Part shown: piece by piece, positions 8,677-15,941 of the stretch
Numbering within the stretch: position 1 is the first letter of the stretch
Layout: every line of letters starts with the position of its first letter
IMG/VR virus record: IMGVR_UViG_3300035670_000755
Span: 1-34,797 of that record
From: a virus
Length of the DNA stretch: 34,797 bases
Direction: 5' to 3' (one strand)
Program-made: the position numbers and the translations under genes
Notes under the pieces: model-generated
Database searches by the model: none
What the model was told of the DNA's origin: nothing
Seen by the model: the letters and a program-made list of their open reading frames with translations, nothing else

Positions 8677-9273
8677 TCACAGCGCCGCCTGGTGCTGCGC
8701 CACGATCGACCCGAACCGCACAGCCTCGCTCGCAGCAGCCAGATCTTCCAGCGCCTCGAAGGTCAGCTCGATGCCCGCAGGCTGCCCCTTGCGGAACACC
8801 ACCGACGGGCTTGCCGCCTGATAGCAGCGCGGCACCTGGTATTGTGCGGAAAATGCCGGATTGTACGGCGAAATCCCGCGCGCCAGCAGGGCATAGGTGG
8901 TTACCGACTTGCCCCGGCTCAGCCCCATGGTCTTCGTACCGATCGTGCCCGATCCTGCGGCAACCGTGGTCAGCGCATTGTTGTTCACCGCCAGGCGGTA
9001 CTGCTCCAGGCTCACGTCCAGCAGCGTCAGGCGGAACATCAGGTCTTCTTCGGGGCGGAACACCTTGACTGCGCCCACCGAACCGCCGGTGCGCACCTTG
9101 TTCAGCGTCTGGTTGTGCGTCACCGTCACGCCTTCCTCGTTCTGGCTGCGGTCCCCGCTCGTCCCCACCAGCACCCAGGGCGATGCTGGCGCGGCGTTCA
9201 CTGCCGGAAACGCGGTGCCCACCGGCGCCAGCCACAGGCTCAGCGGTTGACCGATGATTTCATAGGGTTCCAT
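8677..9273 (-). CDS. Major tail tube protein
   Basis: 198 aa. The start at ATG 9273 (MEPYEIIGQPLSLWLAPVG) is chosen because AGGAGG lies a few bases upstream; the in-frame ATG at 9294 would put that site inside the gene. Motifs such as SPWVLVGTSGDRSQNEEGVTV and QPAGIELTFEALED are typical of siphophage/GTA tube subunits. It sits between the tail terminator and the chaperones, the standard order. Expected to be the most abundant tail protein. Confidence 0.85.
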   Translation of the reverse strand: MEPYEIIGQPLSLWLAPVGTAFPAVNAAPASPWVLVGTSGDRSQNEEGVTVTHNQTLNKVRTGGSVGAVKVFRPEEDLMFRLTLLDVSLEQYRLAVNNNALTTVAAGSGTIGTKTMGLSRGKSVTTYALLARGISPYNPAFSAQYQVPRCYQAASPSVVFRKGQPAGIELTFEALEDLAAASEAVRFGSIVAQHQAAL

Positions 9274-9322
9274 CTCTACCTCCTCTTGCTGCACCCGCAG
9301 GTGCCTGATTGCCGCCAGTCGT

Positions 9323-9757
9323 TCAGGCGGAAACTTTCACCAGCGCGCTGCAAACCTGGAACGATCGCCAAGCGCGCGGCCAGTCGGTCACCGGTTCGCG
9401 CCCCGATGCGTATCCCCCGGCACTCTGCACCCAGTGCACCAGCGTTCCCGCCGCCACCTGGCTGCGCGCCCGGCGCAGCTTCAGCCCGCACAGATCGGCC
9501 AGCGCCGCCGCCTCGGCCGGGGTGCGCCCGAAGGCGTAAAGGTCCACGCGCTGCGTGTCGTATTCGGCAAAGCCCTGGCCATTGATCGCCACGCCGCCCG
9601 ATGCCTTGACCACGAACGCCGCGCGCGGCATCGCGGCGGTTTCGGCGGCGGGCAGCTCACCGCCGAAACCGCGTGTGCCCACCAGCGCCGCAATGGCGGC
9701 GTCGGCCAGCAGGATGGCCAGTACCGCGCCAACCGGATCGGCCGGAACGTCACTCAC
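9323..9757 (-). CDS. Tail terminator / completion protein (DUF3168-like)
   Basis: 144 aa. The start is taken as GTG 9757 (VSDVPADPVGAVLAILLAD) because GGGAGG lies 5 bases upstream; it overlaps the gp10-like gene by 8 bp. A longer frame from ATG 9853 would add an implausible Ala-rich leader over that gene. The segment FVVKASGGVAINGQGFAEYDTQRVDLYAFG fits DUF3168 tail completion proteins, which cap the head-proximal end of the tube. Confidence 0.75.
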   Translation of the reverse strand: MSDVPADPVGAVLAILLADAAIAALVGTRGFGGELPAAETAAMPRAAFVVKASGGVAINGQGFAEYDTQRVDLYAFGRTPAEAAALADLCGLKLRRARSQVAAGTLVHWVQSAGGYASGREPVTDWPRAWRSFQVCSALVKVSA

Positions 9758-10370
9758 TGCCGCCTCCCGATCCGCTCGCAGCGCCGCTGCCGCCAGCATC
9801 GCCACCGCCAGTATCGCTGCCGCCACTACGGCCACCAGAGCCACCGGGGCCAAGCTTGTCCCACGCCTTGGCGATATTCGCCGCCAGTTGCGGATACGTC
9901 ACATCGGCGGCAGGCCGCAGATACGGCCTTGCCGGGATCGTCACGCTCAGCCGCAGCAGGTAGTGCACTTCGCCGCTGTTTTCGTCGACCAGCATGGGCT
10001 GGCCTTTGAGGCTCTGCACAAAGGCAAGGCCGGTCAGGTTGCGCGGGCTGCCCGCGTTGCGCGCCAGCGGCGTCATCGGGATCGCCAGGTACTTCGTGTT
10101 CTTCGGCTCGATAACGCCGCCCAGTTCCTGAATCAGCGCATACTCCACGTCCTGCACGCCCCACGTGCCGCTCACGCCCTTCGCGTCGGGCGCGGCAAAT
10201 TGCACCACGTTGATCCCGCGCGTCAGGTTGCCGGTATCGTCCTTCCAGGCGTGGTTGCGGCGGGCATGGTTCACTGCCGCGCCCATGGTCCGGTTGACCC
10301 CTTCGATCTGCGCCGCCCGCATCCGCGCGGTTATGGCCTTGCCGTGCCAGACAAGCGATTTCTCGGCCAT
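9750..10370 (-). CDS. HK97 gp10-like neck / tail component
   Basis: 206 aa from ATG 10370. N-terminus MAEKSLVWHGKAITARM, then DDTGNLTRGINV and VEYALIQELGGVI; the last matches the conserved YA-x-x-x-E-x-G element of HK97 gp10-type proteins. The final ~35 residues are an unusual Gly/Ser-rich tail (GGSGGRSGGSDTGGGDAGG), probably flexible. It lies between head-tail stopper and terminator genes, as expected for this neck family. Confidence 0.75.
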   Translation of the reverse strand: MAEKSLVWHGKAITARMRAAQIEGVNRTMGAAVNHARRNHAWKDDTGNLTRGINVVQFAAPDAKGVSGTWGVQDVEYALIQELGGVIEPKNTKYLAIPMTPLARNAGSPRNLTGLAFVQSLKGQPMLVDENSGEVHYLLRLSVTIPARPYLRPAADVTYPQLAANIAKAWDKLGPGGSGGRSGGSDTGGGDAGGSGAASGSGGGSE

Positions 10371-10371
10371 A

Positions 10372-10719
10372 TCAGCCCACCCTCCGCAACGTGGCTTGAA
10401 AGTGCGTGTGCTTGAACTGCACCGGCCCTTCCACCACCAGCGGCCCGGCGATCAGCACCGCACCTTTGCGGTCCTTCACCGATGCCAGCCGGTCCCCCGG
10501 TTGCACGTCGGTGCCCAGCGCAAACAGCGCGCGGGTCACTTCGATCTGTGCCTGCTTCTGCCCGTCGATTACCTGCGTGATGGTATCGGACCAGACAAAG
10601 CACGCCACCGGATCGCCCAGCGCGGCAAACGCACCGGGTTCAGGCCCGTTCCATCCGTCGGCCCCGGTCGCCGTCGCGCGTTCGATCTGCGCCCGCATGG
10701 TCAGCCGGCCCGCGATCAC
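10372..10719 (-). CDS. Head-tail stopper / adaptor-like protein
   Basis: 115 aa from GTG 10719, in a GTGA overlap with the preceding gene. It is small and beta-rich, with MRAQIERATATG at the start and VQPGDRLASVKDRKG later, resembling head completion (stopper) proteins of SPP1 gp16 / HK97 type. One base separates it from the gp10-like gene. The family call rests on size, order and the N-terminal RAQIER-type motif. Confidence 0.6.
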   Translation of the reverse strand: MIAGRLTMRAQIERATATGADGWNGPEPGAFAALGDPVACFVWSDTITQVIDGQKQAQIEVTRALFALGTDVQPGDRLASVKDRKGAVLIAGPLVVEGPVQFKHTHFQATLRRVG

Positions 10720-11036
10720 AGATCACCGCCGATAACGTCACTGGCTACCTTGAGCGCCAGCCCGCCGATCACCTGGGAAAAATCCGCTTCGCTCATGGCC
10801 GGGCCAAGCACGGCTTCGCCCTGACAGGCCATGCACCGTGCGCCGCTATCCGAACGCAGGTAGGTGCGGCGCACGTGGCCCTGCGCACAGAACCAGTGCG
10901 GATCGTCGAACCAGGCATCCGGCAGGAACATGAACATCGCGTGCCCGCGCGCCTCGGCCGCCCGCGCCAGGTCCTCGCGCCACGCGATCAGCGCGATCAG
11001 CATCGGATCGGCAGCAGGGGTATCGGCGATGCTCAC
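10716..11036 (-). CDS. Small zinc-ribbon-like phage protein
   Basis: 106 aa from GTG 11036, chosen because AAGGAAG lies just upstream. Central segment: WREDLARAAEARGHAMFMF. A Cys/His set (WFCAQGH and ARCMACQG) could bind one zinc ion. It sits among connector genes, between a one-pass membrane protein and the stopper. I cannot name a function; a structural or assembly role is possible. Confidence 0.6.
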   Translation of the reverse strand: MSIADTPAADPMLIALIAWREDLARAAEARGHAMFMFLPDAWFDDPHWFCAQGHVRRTYLRSDSGARCMACQGEAVLGPAMSEADFSQVIGGLALKVASDVIGGDL

Positions 11037-11037
11037 G

Positions 11038-11190
11038 CTACTTCCTTGATGGGGGTGGTGGTGGAATTGTCGACGCTGGCGGCAGATCGGACTGGCGGGG
11101 ACGGTAGCTCCCGCGTCGTGATGCAGTGAACGGCGCCACCAGCACTCCAACGGCCAGGAGCACGCCCAACAGGATAAGATCGCAGTTCAT
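11038..11190 (-). CDS. Small one-pass membrane protein (50 aa)
   Basis: 50 aa (MNCDLILLGVLLAVGVLVAP...), too short for most gene callers. ATG 11190 overlaps the preceding stop (ATGA) and its TAG ends 1 base before the next GTG start, so it fits the operon exactly. Residues 4-21 form one hydrophobic helix; the tail is Pro/Arg-rich, ending in a run of five prolines. Function unknown. Confidence 0.6.
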   Translation of the reverse strand: MNCDLILLGVLLAVGVLVAPFTASRRGSYRPRQSDLPPASTIPPPPPSRK

Positions 11191-11455
11191 GCTCCATCAT
11201 CCCCGTCGCTATCGGCAATCGTGTCCCGCACCTGTGCTTCGGACCGATCGCGGGCCTGCCCGACCATATGCTTCACCATCTCCACGGCTTGTGAATAGGT
11301 AAGCAGGTTCGTACCGACCGGCTCGAAATGGAACTCATGGGGCGTTCCTGCGCACGAAACCCGGTTGAACGAGATGCCACAATCCGGGGCGAAATCGTGG
11401 GCAGTTTCCATGTCAGAAAGCGTTCGGCCATTGCCTTGATCTGTGCTTCCGTCAT
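11187..11455 (-). pseudogene. Conserved phage gene apparently split by a 1-bp frameshift
   Basis: The frame from ATG 11455 reads MTEAQIKAMAERFLTWKLP and then loses protein character. The -1 frame (from about 11411) reads HDFAPDCGISFNRVSC, then HFEPVGTNLLTYSQAVEMVKHMV, to a stop at 11187. Joined after WKLP, the two give one protein of about 89 aa. It resembles a short conserved alphaproteobacterial phage protein with the pattern ERFL-x-W-x-LP...PD-x-GI-x-F...EPxGTN. One extra C in the CTGCCCACG codons (11391-11399) would restore the frame. No Shine-Dalgarno precedes the ATG at 11411. This could be a real mutation, a sequence error or recoding. Confidence 0.55.
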
Positions 11456-11698
11456 CACGGCATTCTCCATTGGCGCAAGCGGATCGTGTGAACCGTTCGG
11501 TTCGAAAAACAGCCCATCCGGGCCGCAGGTTGCGCGCCCGGTCAACGTCCTGCGCCGGGATCGTTCCAGCGCCGCAGAAACATGCAGGCGGCTGCGCCAG
11601 GTGTTGAACGCGCCATCAAAGTGCCGCCCGATCGGGCGCACGCACGATCCGTTGTCGATGTGCGCGCAGGCGGCGCAGGCGGGCGGGGTGCCGGTCAT
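11273..11698 (-). CDS. Small Cys-rich protein, reading in frame into the next gene
   Basis: From ATG 11698 (ATGA overlap with the preceding stop) the frame gives about 80 residues of a Cys-rich protein: MTGTPPACAACAHIDNGSCV, then ALERSRRRTLTGRATCGPDG and LFFEP. Four or five Cys (ACAAC, GSC, ATC) could form a zinc site. After FFEP no stop occurs, and the frame runs on through MENAVMTEAQIKAMAERF, the start of the next gene, to a stop at 11273 (141 aa in total). Proteins of this kind normally end soon after the FxEP motif, so the native stop may have been lost. Confidence 0.5.
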   Translation of the reverse strand: MTGTPPACAACAHIDNGSCVRPIGRHFDGAFNTWRSRLHVSAALERSRRRTLTGRATCGPDGLFFEPNGSHDPLAPMENAVMTEAQIKAMAERFLTWKLPTISPRIVASRSTGFRAQERPMSSISSRSVRTCLPIHKPWRW

Positions 11699-11904
11699 GG
11701 CACGCTGTCCAGCAGGTCGCGCGCCAGCGTCCACACCGCCGCCGCCACTGCCGCCGCCAGCAGCACCGGCCAGATCAGCGCGATGACGGTGCCCAGCGCC
11801 ACGATCAGCACGCGCGCCGCCGGGGTTTCGCGGCGGATGTCGATCAGCAGCCACACGCCGGTCGCGGCAATGCCCAGGGCATAGATCGCCAACACCCAGC
11901 TCAT
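11695..11904 (-). CDS. Small two-helix membrane protein
   Basis: 69 aa (MSWVLAIYALGIAATGVWLL...). Two hydrophobic helices at about residues 2-22 and 31-60 flank a short DIRRETPAAR loop. It overlaps both neighbours by 4 bp (ATGA). It lies among connector genes, away from the main lysis cluster. It could be an extra holin-like or superinfection protein, but I cannot tell which. Confidence 0.65.
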   Translation of the reverse strand: MSWVLAIYALGIAATGVWLLIDIRRETPAARVLIVALGTVIALIWPVLLAAAVAAAVWTLARDLLDSVP

Positions 11905-12467
11905 GCCATCACCATCCCGCGCCGCTGCGCCAGCCCTTCGAAGATCTTTTCGCGGTCCGCGCTCATGTCGCCCGAAAGCGTGAAGCTGTAATCGCCCGCG
12001 CGTTCGGATCGCAGGCCACCGCGATAGGAAAGCTGCAGCTGGATCAACTGGATCGTCGCTTCGTCGCGCGCCGCCTGCTCGCCCTTCGGCGTGAACGTCA
12101 CCGAAACCAGCGGCGCCCAGAAGTTGCGGCCATGGGTGCCGCTCGACAGGCGCTGCAGGCTGCGCCCGCCATGCAGCACCCGGTAATCGTCCGCCGCCAG
12201 CACCACTTGCGCCGCTGCATCGCCGCTGTCGCCGGGATCGATCTCCACGATCTCCACAGCTTGCGTTTCGTCCAGCGGCCGCACCAGGCGCAGCGTCAGG
12301 CGATAGGCCGTGGCCGGATCGGCCGGATTGCCCAAAAGCACGGTCTGCGGCCCCGCCGCGCCGAACCGCATGTCCATCTCGTCGGCAATGCCGTCGATCA
12401 TGGCCTGCAGTTCGGCATCGGAAAGGTCGCTGCCTGTTCGCTCTTTCACCCGGTCGATCAGCGCCAT
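11901..12467 (-). CDS. Head-tail connector protein (gp6-like adaptor)
   Basis: 188 aa (MALIDRVKERTGSDLSDAEL...). The helical N-terminus with LSDAELQAMIDGIADEMD is typical of gp6/gp15-type adaptors that bind the portal ring. The C-terminal part is beta-rich and extends the usual ~100-aa family length. It follows the capsid and decoration genes, as in HK97-like neck modules. Confidence 0.65.
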   Translation of the reverse strand: MALIDRVKERTGSDLSDAELQAMIDGIADEMDMRFGAAGPQTVLLGNPADPATAYRLTLRLVRPLDETQAVEIVEIDPGDSGDAAAQVVLAADDYRVLHGGRSLQRLSSGTHGRNFWAPLVSVTFTPKGEQAARDEATIQLIQLQLSYRGGLRSERAGDYSFTLSGDMSADREKIFEGLAQRRGMVMA

Positions 12468-12470
12468 GGC

Positions 12471-12866
12471 TTACTGCCCCTGACCTTCGCCAGCGCCGCC
12501 AGCACCCGCGCCTTCGCCCTTGTCAGAGCCGGGCTGCTTTTCCTTGTTCTGGCCGGGGGTAGCTTCCTTGGTGGTAGCAGGCCCCTTTTCAGCCTTGGCC
12601 TGCGCTTTGGCAGCACGCTGCGCTGCCTTTTCCTTCGGCCCTGGCGGCGGTGCCACATGCGGCACTCTGTCATCGGTCTCGCCCGGATCGGCAGGTTCGA
12701 AGTCTGGCAGCGCGCCATTCTCCAGCCCGAACAGCTCGTGCGCATCTTCGGGGATTTCATCACCTGGCGCTGCATAGAGGAACGCGCCCTCGGTATCGCC
12801 TTCGGCCACCAGCTTCGTCTTGTCGGCGTTCAGGAACAGCCGCTGCCTTGCAATCACATTGCCCAT
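12471..12866 (-). CDS. Head-region protein with low-complexity C-terminus
   Basis: 131 aa from ATG 12866 (MGNVIARQRLFLNADKTKLV), with AAGG upstream. Residues 1-60 look folded (EGDTEGAFLYAAPGDEIPED); residues 75-131 are Lys/Ala/Pro/Gly-rich (KEKAAQRAAKAQAKAEKG) and likely disordered. Similar short proteins with a folded head and charged tail occur next to capsid genes in alphaproteobacterial phages. Function not recognised. Confidence 0.6.
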   Translation of the reverse strand: MGNVIARQRLFLNADKTKLVAEGDTEGAFLYAAPGDEIPEDAHELFGLENGALPDFEPADPGETDDRVPHVAPPPGPKEKAAQRAAKAQAKAEKGPATTKEATPGQNKEKQPGSDKGEGAGAGGAGEGQGQ

Positions 12867-12882
12867 GTCAGGGTGCCTTCCG

Positions 12883-13431
12883 TCAAAGCGTTTCATAAAG
12901 ATCGACGATCACCGCCGTCCCGTTCAGCGCGGAATTGAGCGTCACCGTGTTGCTTTCCAGCGCGCTGGCAGAAAACGCCACGCTCGGCGCGGTGCCTTCG
13001 CGCACTCCGCCCAGGAACGCCGCCACCACGCTGTTGCGCGATAGCTTGACCGGCAGGCCCAGCTTGGCCCCGGTCCCTACCCGCACGCGCTCGGTGGCGG
13101 CGCTGGCATAGGCAGGCAGCGTGATCTGGGTGACCGTCCTGAACGCCTTGTTGCCCGCAACCGTGCTGGCCCCGTTCAGCGCGATGGTTTCGGTAATTGC
13201 CTCGCCCCCGGCATTCGTGCCCACGATCACCACATTCCCCGTCACGTTGGCATCGTTGCCCTTCACGGTCAGGTTGCGCGGCACATCGGGCTGCGCGGCA
13301 AAGCTGGTGACCACTGTCGTGGCGCCGCTGGCCATGGCCGTGTCGGCCAGGACGCGGGTATCCGTGCCCAGCAGCGCCGTACCCAGCGCCGCCGACATGA
13401 TCCGCGAAAGCGAACCTGCAATCTTGCCCAT
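12883..13431 (-). CDS. Probable capsid decoration / head fibre-like protein
   Basis: 182 aa. Start at ATG 13431 (MGKIAGSLSRIMSAALG), preceded by AGGAGA. A long frame upstream adds a spurious leader. The body is Thr/Val/Asn/Ala-rich and beta-type (VTGNVVIVGTNAGGEAITET), typical of exposed trimeric or Ig-like capsid decoration proteins. It lies directly after the major capsid gene, 113 bp downstream. The decoration role is inferred from position and composition. Confidence 0.55.
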   Translation of the reverse strand: MGKIAGSLSRIMSAALGTALLGTDTRVLADTAMASGATTVVTSFAAQPDVPRNLTVKGNDANVTGNVVIVGTNAGGEAITETIALNGASTVAGNKAFRTVTQITLPAYASAATERVRVGTGAKLGLPVKLSRNSVVAAFLGGVREGTAPSVAFSASALESNTVTLNSALNGTAVIVDLYETL

Positions 13432-13490
13432 TGGAAATCTCCTGAATTGACCCGGCATGGACCGGCATGCGCGGGCCTCATCTGGCCTCT

Positions 13491-13520
13491 GCTGGCGCTG
13501 CCCCGGTCGGCAGCGCCAGC
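13491..13520 (-). terminator. 12-bp perfect hairpin after the capsid gene
   Basis: Arms GCTGGCGCTGCC (13491-13502) and GGCAGCGCCAGC (13509-13520) around a 6-base loop, 24 bp past the capsid stop. No U-run follows. It may stabilise the capsid mRNA 3' end or cause partial termination so that the capsid is expressed above downstream genes. Confidence 0.5.
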
Positions 13521-13544
13521 GTCCTGGCCGCTCTCGCGCGGGTA

Positions 13545-14879
13545 TTAGAGATTAGTGACCGAACAGAACGCGGCCGGGCGCATCCACACCATCGCGGCGC
13601 GGGCATCGGCGCGCACCGTGCGCTTGCCTTCGGTGAACTGCGTGCCGACATAGCCGACCGCAACTTCCACGCCGCGCCGCTCGAACAGGCTGCACCAGGC
13701 GGGCTGGAACGAACCGGTATAACCGGTCCCGGCGCTGTCGGCGTCGTTCTGCACGACTGGCAGGCCCCACAGGCGTTCCGGGCCGCTTTCGGCGGGCGAA
13801 CCCCAGATGTAGATGCCGTCCGCCGTGCGCAACAGGCGCACTGACTGCCAGTCGGTCGGGTGCATCACGTGGTGCGTCGGGATCGCACGTCCGACAGTGC
13901 GGATCTTGGTCATCGCCTTGTAGAAGGCGTCGGGAACCGGATCGGCGCCCTTGGCCTGGGTCTGGATGCCGCTCACGTTCTTCAGGCCGCGCAGGTTGGG
14001 CGAAGAACCATCCCCGATCAGCACCTGGCGATCCAGCCGCTGGCGCACGCCAAAGGTCAGACGGCTGTTGATGTAGCCCTGCATCATGGCCACGTCTTCC
14101 AGCTGCTCGTCCGTCACCGGCACGCTGTCGGTGATCTTGGCAACCGACGAAGTGCGCTCGGTGAACGCGAAGGTGCTTTCGGCATAAGCCGCGCCTTCCG
14201 CCGCTTCCGCCGCAGCGTGCGTGCGGGTGGTTTCTTCCATGTACTTGATTGCCGCCTGGGTGGTCGGGAACATCGGGATGATGTCCAGCAGCTGGATTGG
14301 CCGGGTCACCCCTTCGGTAAAGCCCGGCAGGCGCACGCTCTCCGGCGCATACCCCGCGCTGGTGGTCATCAGCGTCTTGGCGCGCAGCGTGGCAAACTGT
14401 TCGCCCTTCACCAGCATGTCCGACAGCAGCAGGTCCGGGAAGGAAAGATCGATGCCGCCCGGCGATCCGCGCTGGGCATATTCGGCATAACCCTTGGCCC
14501 CGGCGATCAGCTCGCCCAGCGACTTCACACGCTCGTTTTCGGTGCGGTAATTGCCCTTGCCGCCAAACGCGCCGCCGCCCGGCAACGGGAACCCGCGCAC
14601 GCCCTGCTCGCGCGCTGCATGCTCCTGCGCGGCCTTTTCGGCCTGCTCCAGCAGGTCGGCCTTTTCGCCCAGCTCATTGAGTTCGGCGTTCGCCTGGCGA
14701 ACCTTTTCCGCCACGGCCACCGAACCCTTCACGTCGGCGCCCAGGCAGGTCACGCGGTTGAAATCGTACTGCTTGCTGCCATCGTCGCTCACCACGATCG
14801 CCTCGGCAAACACCTTGCCAAGCTCGTCCTGCTTCGCAGCCATCTTTTCGCGCAGCTGCATCAAATTGAGATCCGCCAT
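13545..14879 (-). CDS. Major capsid protein, HK97 fold
   Basis: 444 aa. Start ATG 14879 (MADLNLMQLREKMAAKQDEL) with AGGAG 8 bases upstream. Residues 1-100 are a coiled-coil delta/scaffold domain ending in a Gly-rich linker (FPLPGGGAFGGKGNYRTE), the expected protease target. The mature body has HK97-family features: ERVKSLGELIAGAKGYAEY, the E-loop/P-domain segments, and HHVMHPTDWQSVRLLRTADG near the C-terminus. The protease and portal genes precede it. It is separated from the protease by 347 bp that contain one of the repeated palindromes. Confidence 0.93.
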   Translation of the reverse strand: MADLNLMQLREKMAAKQDELGKVFAEAIVVSDDGSKQYDFNRVTCLGADVKGSVAVAEKVRQANAELNELGEKADLLEQAEKAAQEHAAREQGVRGFPLPGGGAFGGKGNYRTENERVKSLGELIAGAKGYAEYAQRGSPGGIDLSFPDLLLSDMLVKGEQFATLRAKTLMTTSAGYAPESVRLPGFTEGVTRPIQLLDIIPMFPTTQAAIKYMEETTRTHAAAEAAEGAAYAESTFAFTERTSSVAKITDSVPVTDEQLEDVAMMQGYINSRLTFGVRQRLDRQVLIGDGSSPNLRGLKNVSGIQTQAKGADPVPDAFYKAMTKIRTVGRAIPTHHVMHPTDWQSVRLLRTADGIYIWGSPAESGPERLWGLPVVQNDADSAGTGYTGSFQPAWCSLFERRGVEVAVGYVGTQFTEGKRTVRADARAAMVWMRPAAFCSVTNL

Positions 14880-14948
14880 GCCCGTCACTCCTCAGGTCCA
14901 AAGGCCAAAATTGCCGGGCCATGTGGCAGGAGCGCAGCGCAGCTATCG

Positions 14949-14968
14949 CCCCGGACAGGTGTCCGGGG
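14949..14968. repeat. 20-bp palindrome, copy 2 of 3 (CCCCGGACA-GG-TGTCCGGGG)
   Basis: Identical to the elements at 8523-8542 and 22607-22626, and 69 bp upstream of the capsid start. The surrounding gap (14880-15226) has no convincing gene. It holds this element, a weak minus-strand -35/-10 pair (TTGTCA at 15059-15064, TTAGAC at 15036-15041, 17-bp spacing) and the hairpin at 15177-15206. Confidence 0.85.
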
Positions 14969-15176
14969 CCGGTGATGGGCGGCGGGGTGGTGAAAGACGA
15001 TCGGTGCGGCGGGGTGCGGCGCGTCCGGGCTACCGGTCTAACCGATCAGCACCGCAGATGACAACCGTTGCTGCGTGCGCGGGAAAATGTCCGCCGCACA
15101 TGCCGCCGCAATCGCCCCACAGGGCGGTTTAAGAAGGGATAAGAACGCAGGCGGCGGGTTTTTGCCGGGGGAAGGG

Positions 15177-15206
15177 CCGTCAGGCGCGCGTGCGGCGTCC
15201 TGACGG
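15177..15206 (-). terminator. Hairpin after the protease gene
   Basis: Arms CCGTCAGG (15177-15184) and CCTGACGG (15199-15206) with a 14-base GC-rich loop, 20 bp past the protease stop. No good U-run follows on the minus strand, so only weak support for termination. Confidence 0.35.
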
Positions 15207-15226
15207 CAAAATGAAGCAAGCCCTTT

Positions 15227-15937
15227 TCAGGGTTTCAGATGCTTGCGCGAAAGCTGGTGCATGTACCCGGCCAGCGCCTGTTCGGCCGCCAGCGCATCCG
15301 CCTGGTCGGGCGTGCCAGCAGCCTTGCGCAGGACCGTGCCGATCGCGCCGTGGATTTCGGCCAGTTGCTTAAGGCCGGTGGCGGAAAGCGCAGCCGGGTC
15401 ATCCCCGATCGCCACGGCCATTTCGGTCAGGTTGCCGATCAGCGGCGCGAACGCCGCCGCCTTCAGCGTGGCCGATTTCATCGAAAGCGTGCCCGTGCCC
15501 ACTCCGGCGCCGCGCAGCACCGGCGATATTTCATCCACGTCCAGCTTCTTCAGTACCTGCACATGCTCGCCGTCGCGCTGCTCGTAAACGCCGTCCAGCA
15601 CGCGATAGCCATACGACCATTCCTGCACCGGCAGCCCCTTGGACAGATCGAACTTCAGCGTGGAATGCCATTCGCGCCCGGTCTGCGTTTCAAGGTTCAG
15701 GTGCAGATCGGCCATGCACCAGTCCCCTTCCTCGTACAGCCACGCCTTGCCGAACGGCATGGCGCGGCGGTCGTGCGCGGGGATCATGTTCACCCACTGC
15801 CCGCCACCCGGCTTCCAGGCAAAGGCGCCGGGCGCATAGGTGTCGCCATCGCTGTCCACGGCCGAAAGCTGGGCAATGCGGGCGCGGCCGGTTCCGGCCT
15901 CGTCCATCTTCTCGATCTGCAGGCCCTTGATCTTCAT
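15227..15937 (-). CDS. Prohead maturation protease (S78 family, HK97 type)
   Basis: 236 aa from ATG 15937 with GAGGAG upstream. Motifs in order: DSDGDTYAPGAF (28-39), MIPAHDRRAMPFGKAW with the candidate catalytic His55, LPVQEWSYGYRV with the candidate Ser108, and DVDEISPVLRGAG (133-144), which carries the acidic residue. These are hallmark elements of HK97-type prohead proteases. It should cleave the capsid delta domain during maturation. It lies 4 bp after the portal gene. Confidence 0.92.
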   Translation of the reverse strand: MKIKGLQIEKMDEAGTGRARIAQLSAVDSDGDTYAPGAFAWKPGGGQWVNMIPAHDRRAMPFGKAWLYEEGDWCMADLHLNLETQTGREWHSTLKFDLSKGLPVQEWSYGYRVLDGVYEQRDGEHVQVLKKLDVDEISPVLRGAGVGTGTLSMKSATLKAAAFAPLIGNLTEMAVAIGDDPAALSATGLKQLAEIHGAIGTVLRKAAGTPDQADALAAEQALAGYMHQLSRKHLKP

Positions 15938-15941
15938 CGTC

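Noticed and set aside
12458-12775. 105-aa minus-strand frame (basic, KR-rich)
   Set aside because: Overlaps the better 131-aa gene at 12471-12866, which has a ribosome site and a folded N-terminus.
15036-15064. Promoter-like -35 TTGTCA and -10 TTAGAC upstream of the capsid
   Set aside because: The -35 is good but the -10 matches poorly (2 of 6), so I left it as a note in the gap description.
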